A stretch of 9,350 nt of DNA from Chlamydiae bacterium RIFCSPHIGHO2_12_FULL_27_8 (GTDB lineage Bacteria > Chlamydiota > Chlamydiia > Chlamydiales > SM23-39), in the NCBI GenBank assembly GCA_001796155.1, contig MGLU01000022.1, positions 1 through 9,350 on the forward strand, given 5' to 3'. The translations under genes and the position numbers were made by a program. The number at the start of each line of letters is the position of its first letter. Positions within the stretch are counted from its first letter, which is position 1. Shown here one piece after another: positions 1 through 5,871 of the stretch. Under the pieces are notes generated by a model. It made no database searches. It saw nothing but the letters and a program-made list of their open reading frames with translations, and was not told the origin of the DNA.

Positions 1-2
1 AA

Positions 3-62
3 ATACGTGGAGAAGATTTTCATCCTGAATGGAATTACACTATCAAGTCACGATATATCTAG
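3..62 (+). CDS. C-terminal end of an ISAzo13-family transposase (partial, runs off the left edge)
   Basis: Frame 3 reads through the left edge and ends at the TAG at 60-62. The 19 visible residues contain DFHPEWNYTI followed by a short basic tail. From memory, ISAzo13-type DDE transposases (Rhodopirellula-type, PF07592) end in a very similar FH(P/G)EWNYTI segment, which is why I name the family; only the tail is visible, so this rests on one short motif. A competing open frame (frame 1, ending at the TGA at 82-84) contains nothing I recognise. If the call is right, the right-hand end of the insertion sequence lies between the stop codon and the start of the toxin gene at 99. Confidence 0.5.
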   Translation: MRGEDFHPEWNYTIKSRYI

Positions 63-98
63 AGATGTTCAAGTTATTTTTTGACAGTTCCTTAAGCC
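63..98. mobile_element. Probable right terminus of the ISAzo13-like element
   Basis: These 36 bases separate the putative transposase stop from the AbiEii start codon. They must hold the end of the insertion sequence if the transposase call is right. The segment around 79-94 (TTTTGACAGTTCCTTA) is a candidate terminal repeat, but the partner end lies outside the window, so the boundary and any target duplication cannot be fixed. It contains a perfect -35 hexamer TTGACA at 81-86 pointing toward the toxin gene; no convincing -10 follows before the start codon. Confidence 0.3.
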
Positions 99-1121
99 AT
101 GAATGAAATTCATCTTTTAACTCAAGATGAGCGAGAACTTTTCTTTAGAACTGCTGCCGATATCCAAAACATGCCTTTTGAAATTATTGAAAAAGACTTT
201 TGGGTTGTATGGATTTTAGAAAGGTTGTTTTCACTAGAAAAAGTAAGACCCTATCTTACCTTTAAAGGAGGTACTTCTCTTTCAAAAGTATACAGATTGA
301 TTGATCGTTTTTCCGAAGACATCGATCTTTCCATTGAACGAGAGTTTTTTGGTTTTGGAATTCCCAACAATCCCGAAAATGCACCCTCCAAGAAGAAACA
401 AAATCTCATCATTGAAAATCTCTCCCAAGCTTGCACAAACTATGTACAAAACGACATGTTGAATGAGCTAACAAGTGCAATTAGTGCCAAGCTTGGAAAC
501 AACAAGGGATGGCAACTCTTTTCCGATTCAAACGACCCTGATTCCAAAACGTTATTATTTGAATACCAAAGCAAGAAATCAAACGCTGACTACATCCGAC
601 CTATTGTGAAAATAGAGATAGGTGCAAGATCTGAACATTGGCCTATCAGTCACCATATCATTCATAGCTATACCAAAGAAGCTTTAATGGAAAAAATCTA
701 CGAGACAGAAACAAAGGTTCGTGTGCTGAATGCCGAAAGAACGTTTTGGGAAAAAGCCACTATTTTGCACCAATATGTTCATTTACCTGCAAATAAAAGA
801 ATTCCTTCACGCATTTCCAGACACTTCTACGATTTTTTCCGATTACTCAACTCTCCGATAAAGAAAAAAGCCCTTGAAGAGTCATTCTTACTTGAAAAAG
901 TAGCTAATCACAAAAGCATTTATTTTGCATCAGGTTGGGCAAACTATAGCACTGCTAGGAGAGGAACTTTAAAACTTGTTCCGCCTTCTCATATTTTGAA
1001 AGAACTGCAAAAAGATTACGTACAAATGGAGTCCATGCTTTTCAGGGAGATTCCCTCATGGGAATTAATTCTAAAAACGATCGCACAATTTGAAGACGAA
1101 TTTAATCGCGTTGCAAGATAG
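99..1121 (+). CDS. AbiEii/AbiGii-type nucleotidyltransferase toxin, antitoxin not present beside it
   Basis: This 340-residue protein belongs to the AbiEii toxin family (PF08843), the toxic half of AbiE-type toxin-antitoxin and phage-abortive systems. Family members transfer nucleotides to RNA targets such as tRNA. Family signatures are in order: EKDFWVVWIL (31-40), the polymerase-beta-like GGTSLSK (57-63) followed by the metal-binding SEDIDL (72-77), an acidic KIEIG strand (171-175) likely giving the third carboxylate, ERTFWEKATILH (213-224) and RHFYDFFRLL (241-250). All expected active-site positions are present and the length is normal, so it looks functional. The N-terminus matches the usual family start, which supports ATG 99, although no Shine-Dalgarno is visible. 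The cognate AbiEi or similar antitoxin, normally just upstream and often overlapping, is absent; transposon-end sequence sits there instead. Its base composition looks richer in G+C than the backbone genes, consistent with transfer. Confidence 0.9.
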   Translation: MNEIHLLTQDERELFFRTAADIQNMPFEIIEKDFWVVWILERLFSLEKVRPYLTFKGGTSLSKVYRLIDRFSEDIDLSIEREFFGFGIPNNPENAPSKKKQNLIIENLSQACTNYVQNDMLNELTSAISAKLGNNKGWQLFSDSNDPDSKTLLFEYQSKKSNADYIRPIVKIEIGARSEHWPISHHIIHSYTKEALMEKIYETETKVRVLNAERTFWEKATILHQYVHLPANKRIPSRISRHFYDFFRLLNSPIKKKALEESFLLEKVANHKSIYFASGWANYSTARRGTLKLVPPSHILKELQKDYVQMESMLFREIPSWELILKTIAQFEDEFNRVAR

Positions 1122-1160
1122 AATGTTTTTATAAATACAGACCACTTTTTAAAATAATTT

Positions 1161-1200
1161 TGGTGGGTCACGAAAAACTGCTGGGGCGGGTCAAGCTCCT
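1161..1200. mobile_element. IS21-like terminal repeat pair (solo remnant)
   Basis: Two near-identical 9-mers, GGTGGGTCA (1162-1170) and GGCGGGTCA (1185-1193), lie 23 bases apart in a GC-rich patch that stands out from its surroundings. IS21-family elements carry tandem transposase-binding repeats of this kind (variants of GGGGTCA spaced about 20 bases) at each end. No istA or istB frame and no second end is visible in the window, so this is at most an orphan end left by a deleted element. The 68-codon plus-strand frame crossing it (1160-1366) is best read as chance. Confidence 0.45.
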
Positions 1201-1213
1201 ATTATTTTCTGAA

Positions 1214-1324
1214 TTAATTGCTTATTTGAAAGGCCCCTTCAACCAGGGCGATTGCATGATAAACTTCTTGACAAATGCTTTTCATAGACATTTTTGTCAA
1301 AGACTGTGGAATATTTACTGTTTT
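1214..1324 (-). pseudogene. In-frame continuation of the small ORF beyond its stop
   Basis: On the minus strand the frame of the 53-codon ORF stays open for 36 further codons past its TAA, up to the next TAA at 1214-1216. The text contains KSICQEVYHAIALVEGAF, which reads like ordinary helical protein rather than noise. The TAA at 1325-1327 could have arisen from CAA by one substitution. I do not recognise the family. The simplest reading is a decayed gene, perhaps from a mobile element since IS21-like repeats lie just beyond it. There is no start signal of its own. Confidence 0.25.
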
Positions 1325-1486
1325 TTAAATGCATTGAACTACAGCTTCTTCAGAGTCATCTGCTAGTTCTATATTTCCTAAATCCTCTCCGGTTATATCT
1401 ATCATCTCAAAAAAACATCTAGCAAGATTGGGATTGTTTCGGATTGTTAACAATAAATTTTCTTCTTCTTTAATATTTGTTTTCAT
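1325..1486 (-). CDS. Small 53-residue protein or truncated N-terminus, unknown function
   Basis: The start ATG (1484-1486) is preceded by GGAGAAAGG, the best Shine-Dalgarno in the window at a suitable distance, so this frame was almost certainly translated at some time. The product begins MKTNIKEEENLLLTIRNNPN and continues with an acidic part containing ITGEDLGNIELADDSEEAVV. It has no signal peptide or membrane segment. A charged helical start followed by an acidic LADDSEEAV stretch resembles the beginning of some transposases, but I cannot name one with confidence. The reading frame continues for 36 codons past the stop, so the stop may be a nonsense mutation in a longer gene. It points toward the AbiEii gene and away from the DUF3604 gene, and no clear promoter was found. 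Confidence 0.5.
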   Translation of the reverse strand: MKTNIKEEENLLLTIRNNPNLARCFFEMIDITGEDLGNIELADDSEEAVVQCI

Positions 1487-1604
1487 AACCTTTCTCCTTC
1501 AAATTTAAAAGAAAAATTTTTCAATTTTTAGACATTTAGTCAAATAGTTTTTATATAGAGTACAATTTTTAGTTACATCCATTATTTTAAAAATAATTGA
1601 TAAG

Positions 1605-1633
1605 TTGCAAAAGAATGGTTTTTTATATATATT
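1605..1633 (+). promoter_or_regulatory. Predicted sigma-70-type promoter of the DUF3604 gene
   Basis: TTGCAA (1605-1610) and TATATT (1628-1633) are separated by 17 bases. Transcription would start near 1640, giving a leader of about 24 bases before ATG 1664. An alternative -35, TTGATA, lies at 1597-1602. The local base composition is so AT-rich that a chance match is possible. Confidence 0.4.
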
Positions 1634-1645
1634 TTATATATAAAA
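1621..1645. repeat. Perfect AT-only inverted repeat in the promoter region
   Basis: An 11-base arm (1621-1631, TTTTATATATA) is matched exactly by its reverse complement at 1635-1645, with three T between. It overlaps the predicted -10 element and ends six bases before the ribosome binding site (GGAG at 1652-1655). It could be an operator, a DNA-melting element or a weak RNA hairpin in the leader. It contains no G or C, so it could equally be composition. Confidence 0.4.
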
Positions 1646-1663
1646 TCTTTTGGAGTATTTTTC

Positions 1664-3553
1664 ATGCGACGATCTATATGTATTGCTGACCCATATATTG
1701 TACTTGCCGGTCAAAAGAAAAATTTTACATTTTCTTATACTACTTCTACAGATCTTACAAAAGGTACAACTCTTATTTTTGAAATAGAATCAGATGGAAG
1801 AGATATTGATTTTGAAGTACCTCAGGTAGAAAATAAATCTAATGAAAATTATATTTGGGCAATTCTTCCTGATAATAAAGTCATCAATGCAAAAGCTTCT
1901 AAAATAAAACAGGTAAGTTTATCCACATTTGAATTTTTACTTCCTCAAGAAATTAAAACCGGAGAAACAATCGCCATTCATATCGGTTCGGTTAAAAAAG
2001 ATCCTTTAAATGGAATTCTAGTTCAAAAATATACACAAAGAAAGAAAACATTTAATTTACATATTGAATCTAAAAACAAAAAAGAAAGTGAAGCATTCCA
2101 TGTTGATATTAAAGGAAATAAATTAAATAAATTAAAAATAGTTACTCCATCAATTGTTTCAAGGAACAAAAGATTTGATGTTGTTATTAGATTTGAAGAT
2201 AAATTTGGAAATTTAACTTCAAATGCCGAAGAGGGAACATTAATTGAACTTTCATACAAACACTTGAGAGATAATTTAAGCTGGAAGCTTTTTATTCCTG
2301 AGACCGGTTTCATAACTCTTCCAAATCTTTATTTTAATGAAGAAGGTATTTATAAAATTCAACTTAAAAACTTAAAGAATAATGAAGTATTTTTCTCAGA
2401 TCCTATAAAATGCATAGATAATTATGAAAAAAGCTTATTTTGGGGTCTTTTACATGGTGAAAATATAAAATATGATTCTATAGAAAATATTGAAAGCACT
2501 TTAAGATATTTTAGAGACGAAATTTCTCATCAATTTTATTCTACATCAAATTTTGATAGTGAAGAAGAAACCTCAAATGACGATTGGAAAAAAATAATGA
2601 CAAATGTCGCGGAATTCAATGAAGATGAAAGATTTACAGCTATGCTTGGCATGCAATATAGCGGTCAGGAAAAAGAAGAAGGAATCAGAGAGTTCCTTTT
2701 TTCTAAAGACAATAAGCCTATAATTAGAAAAAAAGATCTGAAAAGCAATTCTCTAAAGAAAATATATAAAATGAATTCTTCTAAAGATATGCTTTCTATA
2801 CCATGTTTTACTATGGGGAACGGGTTTACCTATAATTTTAATGATTTTAATGAAGAATTTGAAAAAGTTGTTGAAATTTACAATGTCTGGGGATCTTCAG
2901 AAATGACTAAACAGGAAGGAAATTTATTTCCAATTACCGGCCCTGTAAAAGAAAATGCCGAAGGTTCGATTCAAAAAGCCTTACTAGCCGGACATAGATT
3001 TGGTTTTGTAGCCGGCGGATTGGATGATAGAGGAGTTTATGCATCATTTTTTGATACAGCTCAAGTGCAATATAATCCGGGATTAACAGCGATCCTTGCA
3101 AAAAATCAATCAAGAGACGATATTTTTTATGCTCTTCAAAATAGATCCTGTTATGCGACTACCGGTGAAAAAATATTAATTGGTTTTAACATTGCTAATG
3201 AAGACATGGGAAGTTTTATTAATATGGCAAAAAAACCGGGTTTAAGATTTAACCGTTATATTTCCGGTTATGTTATTTCCCCTTCTCCTATTGAATATAT
3301 TGAAATAATTAGAAATAACAAAGTTTGGACTAAAATTGAACCAAAAGATCCTTGTGAACATCAATTTGTAATTGATGACACTCAAAAAATTGAAGAAATT
3401 TTAATTCAACCTGAAAATGAAAAACCTAGTTTTGTATTTTATTATTTAAGAACAAAGCTTAAAAATGGTCATATGGGATGGTCTTCTCCTATATGGGTAG
3501 ATATGTCTGTAGACAATAATAAAAAGATTAAAAAAGAAATTAAAAAGCTTTAA
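1664..3553 (+). CDS. DUF3604 family protein with degenerate PHP-like metal site
   Basis: This 629-residue protein starts at ATG 1664 behind a GGAG ribosome binding site eight bases upstream. The first about 250 residues look like two beta-sandwich segments. The rest follows the DUF3604 (PF12228) plan: SLFWGLLHGE (257-266) in place of the usual GDLHxH, VEIYNVWGSSE (403-413), then ALLAGHRFGFVAGGLDDRG (439-457), GLTAILAK (473-480), and YALQNRSCYATTGEKI (489-504). DUF3604 proteins resemble PHP-type metallohydrolases, yet here the first Asp and second His of GDLHxH, the TDH segment and the final His of the (S/N)DxH segment are all replaced. It therefore probably lacks ordinary metal-dependent hydrolase activity or uses another site. 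There is no signal peptide and the C-terminus is lysine-rich, so the product is presumably cytoplasmic. It stands alone and converges on the next gene. The biological role is unknown. Confidence 0.8.
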   Translation: MRRSICIADPYIVLAGQKKNFTFSYTTSTDLTKGTTLIFEIESDGRDIDFEVPQVENKSNENYIWAILPDNKVINAKASKIKQVSLSTFEFLLPQEIKTGETIAIHIGSVKKDPLNGILVQKYTQRKKTFNLHIESKNKKESEAFHVDIKGNKLNKLKIVTPSIVSRNKRFDVVIRFEDKFGNLTSNAEEGTLIELSYKHLRDNLSWKLFIPETGFITLPNLYFNEEGIYKIQLKNLKNNEVFFSDPIKCIDNYEKSLFWGLLHGENIKYDSIENIESTLRYFRDEISHQFYSTSNFDSEEETSNDDWKKIMTNVAEFNEDERFTAMLGMQYSGQEKEEGIREFLFSKDNKPIIRKKDLKSNSLKKIYKMNSSKDMLSIPCFTMGNGFTYNFNDFNEEFEKVVEIYNVWGSSEMTKQEGNLFPITGPVKENAEGSIQKALLAGHRFGFVAGGLDDRGVYASFFDTAQVQYNPGLTAILAKNQSRDDIFYALQNRSCYATTGEKILIGFNIANEDMGSFINMAKKPGLRFNRYISGYVISPSPIEYIEIIRNNKVWTKIEPKDPCEHQFVIDDTQKIEEILIQPENEKPSFVFYYLRTKLKNGHMGWSSPIWVDMSVDNNKKIKKEIKKL

Positions 3554-3559
3554 TATCAG

Positions 3560-3591
3560 AAATTAAAAAATCGAGACTTAAAAGTAATCTC
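3560..3591 (-). terminator. Probable rho-independent terminator of the 155-residue gene
   Basis: On the minus strand, GAGAUU (3591-3586) pairs with the AGUCUC of 3578-3573 to give a six-pair stem including one G-U, with a seven-base loop. It is followed by GATTTTTTAATTT. The hairpin begins directly after the minus-strand stop codon. On the plus strand the G-U pair becomes a C-A mismatch and there is no T-run after the stem, so it should work only for the minus gene. The stem is short, hence moderate confidence. Confidence 0.45.
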
Positions 3592-4059
3592 TTAAGAAAT
3601 GTTTTTTAACTGATCTGTGCAGTATTTTAGAAAATACGGCTTTAAAAAGGTTTTAATTTCTTCATATTTTTCATAATTAAAACCTGCTGATGCAATCAGA
3701 GAATTAACTTTATCTATTCCCATCTGGTAAAAATCTATACTTTCAAAAAAAGGATTCGTTCTTCTATATATTTTATATATTTTTTTATAGCTTTCAAATT
3801 CATCTTTTCCGATAGCAGTATATACCGTTTGAGCTTTTGGCTTATCCATTTCTTCTTTTATATCTACAAATCTAAAATGATCATAAAAATTAATAAAAAC
3901 AGTAATAGACTCTCTTTCAGTTAATGGAGGATGTTCCTCTTTTGGAAAAAAATACCTGCTTATTCTGGTAGTAAGCTTTTTTTCATGCTTTTCCGATTCA
4001 ATAGCGTACTGAAGTAATAACCTGTCTTTTAGTGAGCAGTCATTAAAATTAATCGACAT
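3592..4059 (-). CDS. Conserved-looking hypothetical protein, 155 residues
   Basis: I do not recognise this protein. I start it at ATG 4059 (MSINFNDCSLKDR) because AGGAAAG lies at a proper distance upstream (4065-4071). The frame is open to ATG 4167, but that longer form would overlap the start of the divergent HEAT gene, add a low-quality 36-residue hydrophobic and basic leader, and lack a ribosome binding site. The product is soluble and mostly helical by composition, rich in Lys, Glu, Phe and Tyr, with segments such as LTERESITVFINFYDHFRF and a tyrosine-rich C-terminal half (ESYKKIYKIYRRTNPFF). It has no signal peptide or obvious catalytic motif. It converges with the DUF3604 gene and diverges from the HEAT-LptD unit. 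Base and codon use match those neighbours, which suggests a resident rather than recently acquired gene. Confidence 0.7.
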   Translation of the reverse strand: MSINFNDCSLKDRLLLQYAIESEKHEKKLTTRISRYFFPKEEHPPLTERESITVFINFYDHFRFVDIKEEMDKPKAQTVYTAIGKDEFESYKKIYKIYRRTNPFFESIDFYQMGIDKVNSLIASAGFNYEKYEEIKTFLKPYFLKYCTDQLKNIS

Positions 4060-4088
4060 TTTATCTTTCCTGAAAAATTTTTTATGAA

Positions 4089-4116
4089 AATATATAATTT
4101 GTTCTATTTTTTTCAA
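4089..4116 (-). promoter_or_regulatory. Predicted promoter of the 155-residue gene
   Basis: On the minus strand TTGAAA (4116-4111) and TATATT (4094-4089) are 16 bases apart. Transcription would begin near 4082, about 22 bases before ATG 4059. The -35 overlaps the spacer of the plus-strand promoter proposed for the HEAT gene, so the two would compete for polymerase. Confidence 0.4.
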
Positions 4117-4128
4117 AGGTAATATGAT
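4099..4128 (+). promoter_or_regulatory. Predicted promoter of the HEAT-LptD unit
   Basis: TTGTTC (4099-4104) and TATGAT (4123-4128) are 18 bases apart, with a likely start near 4135 and a short leader before ATG 4158. It lies back to back with, and overlaps, the minus-strand promoter. AT-richness limits confidence. Confidence 0.4.
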
Positions 4129-4157
4129 ATATAAAAAAATATAAAACCGGGTAAAAA

Positions 4158-5819
4158 ATGAAAGCAATATTTAAGTTATTTTTTATAAGTATTTTAGCTA
4201 TTTATATAAATCTAAATTCTTTAGAGCAAAATGAAAAAGGATATATCTTATATTTGATGCATTCTAATGAAATTGAAAAAGCTATGAATAAATATCAGGA
4301 GATATATAAAAATGATGGTCATGATTTTGAAATACTTCAAAAAATGAGCTTAATACTTTTGAAAAATGGTGCAAAAAATGAAGATAATCAGATTCAGCAG
4401 CTTTCAATGCTTGGAGCAGGTCTTGCTGCATCAAATGCATCTTTAGAAATTTTAGAGATAGGTCTTGATAGTCCGCTTATACAGACACAGCAGCTTTCAG
4501 TTCATTTTATATCGTTTCTGCAAGATGACAACAGCTCTTTAGCTCTTTTAAAAGCTTTAAAATCAGATTTTTTACCGGTCAGAATGGAAGCTCTATATAG
4601 CCTGGCTAAAAGAAAGCATCCTCATGCTATCGGTCAAATAGAATCTTTAATGTTCAGACTACCTGTTTTTTTAAAACCATATTTCCCATCAATATTTGCT
4701 CTTATCGGTACGGAAGAATCAAAAAAATATCTTATAAAGTTTTTAAATGATCAAGACGCAAATGTTAGACTTGAAACAATTTTAAGTATTGCAAATCACT
4801 CTTACGATGAACTTCTTCCTCTTCTTAGAAAAAGGTTTCCTAATTCGACAACAGCAGAAAAAGAAGCTATCTGTTACACCATATCCACTTTAAAAGATAC
4901 ATCATGTAATGAAGATTTAAAAAAACTTGCAGCTTCCCCTATTGAAAATGTTTCGATATCAGCTTCAAAAGCTTTATATTTTTTAGGAAATGAAGAAGCA
5001 AAAAATAGAATAATCGAACTATCAAAAGAAGAAAATATTTTTGCAGTTTCAACACTTGGAGATATCAACGGATCTGAGGAGATATTGTATAAATTAACTA
5101 AATCCCAAAATAAAAATGTTAGATTAAATGCAGCAATTGGTCTTTTGAAAAAAAAGGATATAAGAGCTTTTGAAGTAATCGATAATATAGTAATAAAAAA
5201 AGAAGATATTGCATTTGAACCATTTTTTTCAGTTGGAAGAACTATGATGTATTTTAAAATAGTTCCCGGAGCTCTTCATAGAATGAAAGACTCTCAATTT
5301 GACCCAACTATTTCACTTCAGATCAGAGAATTTATTTTAAAAGAAGCTTTAGAATTAAACGAAAAAGATTTTTTAGCTTTTGCTGATAAAATTTTATCTT
5401 CAAACCAGAATGATATTGTACCATTTTTAATATCTCTTTTAGAAAATAAACCTACAGAAGCTACAATAATTCTATTAAAAAAATATTCTTTATCTAACAA
5501 TAAATTTATAAAGGATTATACAAACCTTTCTTTATACAGATTAAAAGTTCAGGGTAATTATGAAGAATATATTTCGAATTGGATAAAAAAAGAAAATCAT
5601 ATTGAATTAATACAGCTAAATTTAATGGGGAAAGACAAAGAAGTTACAATTGAAGATATTACAAAAGAAGAAAATACAAGACTATTGATTGATATGTATA
5701 GTGCTCTTGCACAAATGCAGGATCGAAAAAGCCTTTCAATTATATTAAATTCCATTTTAAAAACTAATCCAAAAAACAGATATGCTTTAGCAGGATTATT
5801 AATTAGAGCTACTGAATAG
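4158..5819 (+). CDS. Exported HEAT-repeat protein upstream of LptD
   Basis: This 553-residue protein opens with a Sec-type signal sequence: MKAIFK, then a hydrophobic core to about residue 17, and an N-terminal segment ending near 21, so it should act in the periplasm. Residues 28-70 resemble one TPR-like helical hairpin (NEIEKAMNKYQEIYKNDG). Most of the rest is HEAT-type helical repeats with the characteristic VR at the start of the second helix, for example near 138-165, 198-227, 261-288 and 316-345; the C-terminal part is helical and more degenerate. Such solenoids bind other proteins and have no enzymatic role. The start is fixed by the signal peptide, although the ribosome binding site is weak. 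It ends 52 bases before the LptD-like gene on the same strand, which suggests co-expression and a shared role in outer-membrane or lipopolysaccharide assembly. That partnership is inference. Similar HEAT proteins occur in Chlamydiota, but I cannot name the orthologue. Confidence 0.75.
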   Translation: MKAIFKLFFISILAIYINLNSLEQNEKGYILYLMHSNEIEKAMNKYQEIYKNDGHDFEILQKMSLILLKNGAKNEDNQIQQLSMLGAGLAASNASLEILEIGLDSPLIQTQQLSVHFISFLQDDNSSLALLKALKSDFLPVRMEALYSLAKRKHPHAIGQIESLMFRLPVFLKPYFPSIFALIGTEESKKYLIKFLNDQDANVRLETILSIANHSYDELLPLLRKRFPNSTTAEKEAICYTISTLKDTSCNEDLKKLAASPIENVSISASKALYFLGNEEAKNRIIELSKEENIFAVSTLGDINGSEEILYKLTKSQNKNVRLNAAIGLLKKKDIRAFEVIDNIVIKKEDIAFEPFFSVGRTMMYFKIVPGALHRMKDSQFDPTISLQIREFILKEALELNEKDFLAFADKILSSNQNDIVPFLISLLENKPTEATIILLKKYSLSNNKFIKDYTNLSLYRLKVQGNYEEYISNWIKKENHIELIQLNLMGKDKEVTIEDITKEENTRLLIDMYSALAQMQDRKSLSIILNSILKTNPKNRYALAGLLIRATE

Positions 5820-5839
5820 CATTTAATATAAAATTTCTA

Positions 5840-5845
5840 TATAAT
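5840..5845 (+). promoter_or_regulatory. Possible internal -10 element before the LptD-like gene
   Basis: A perfect TATAAT lies in the 52-base gap between the HEAT and LptD genes, 26 bases before the start codon at 5872. No good -35 hexamer lies 16 to 18 bases upstream (that position overlaps the HEAT stop codon), so it may only supplement read-through from the upstream promoter. Confidence 0.25.
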
Positions 5846-5871
5846 CGCTTTTTTTGCATAAGTAATTTTTA

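Noticed and set aside
1..84. Frame 1 at the left edge as the C-terminus of an AbiE antitoxin
   Set aside because: Its 27 residues show no antitoxin feature, while frame 3 carries a recognisable transposase-like DFHPEWNYTI ending; the two cannot both be real.
1142..1166. CCAC...GTGG inverted repeat as terminator of the AbiEii gene
   Set aside because: Only four outer pairs with an AT interior and no T-run after it; it abuts the IS21-like repeats and gives no stable hairpin.
1160..1366. 68-codon plus-strand frame
   Set aside because: It runs across the IS21-like repeats and antisense to the better-supported minus-strand ORF, has no ribosome binding site, and its product resembles nothing known to me.
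4060..4167. Longer start for the 155-residue gene (191 residues)
   Set aside because: No Shine-Dalgarno, overlap with the divergent HEAT start codon, and it would translate the promoter region; ATG 4059 has AGGAAAG at the right distance.
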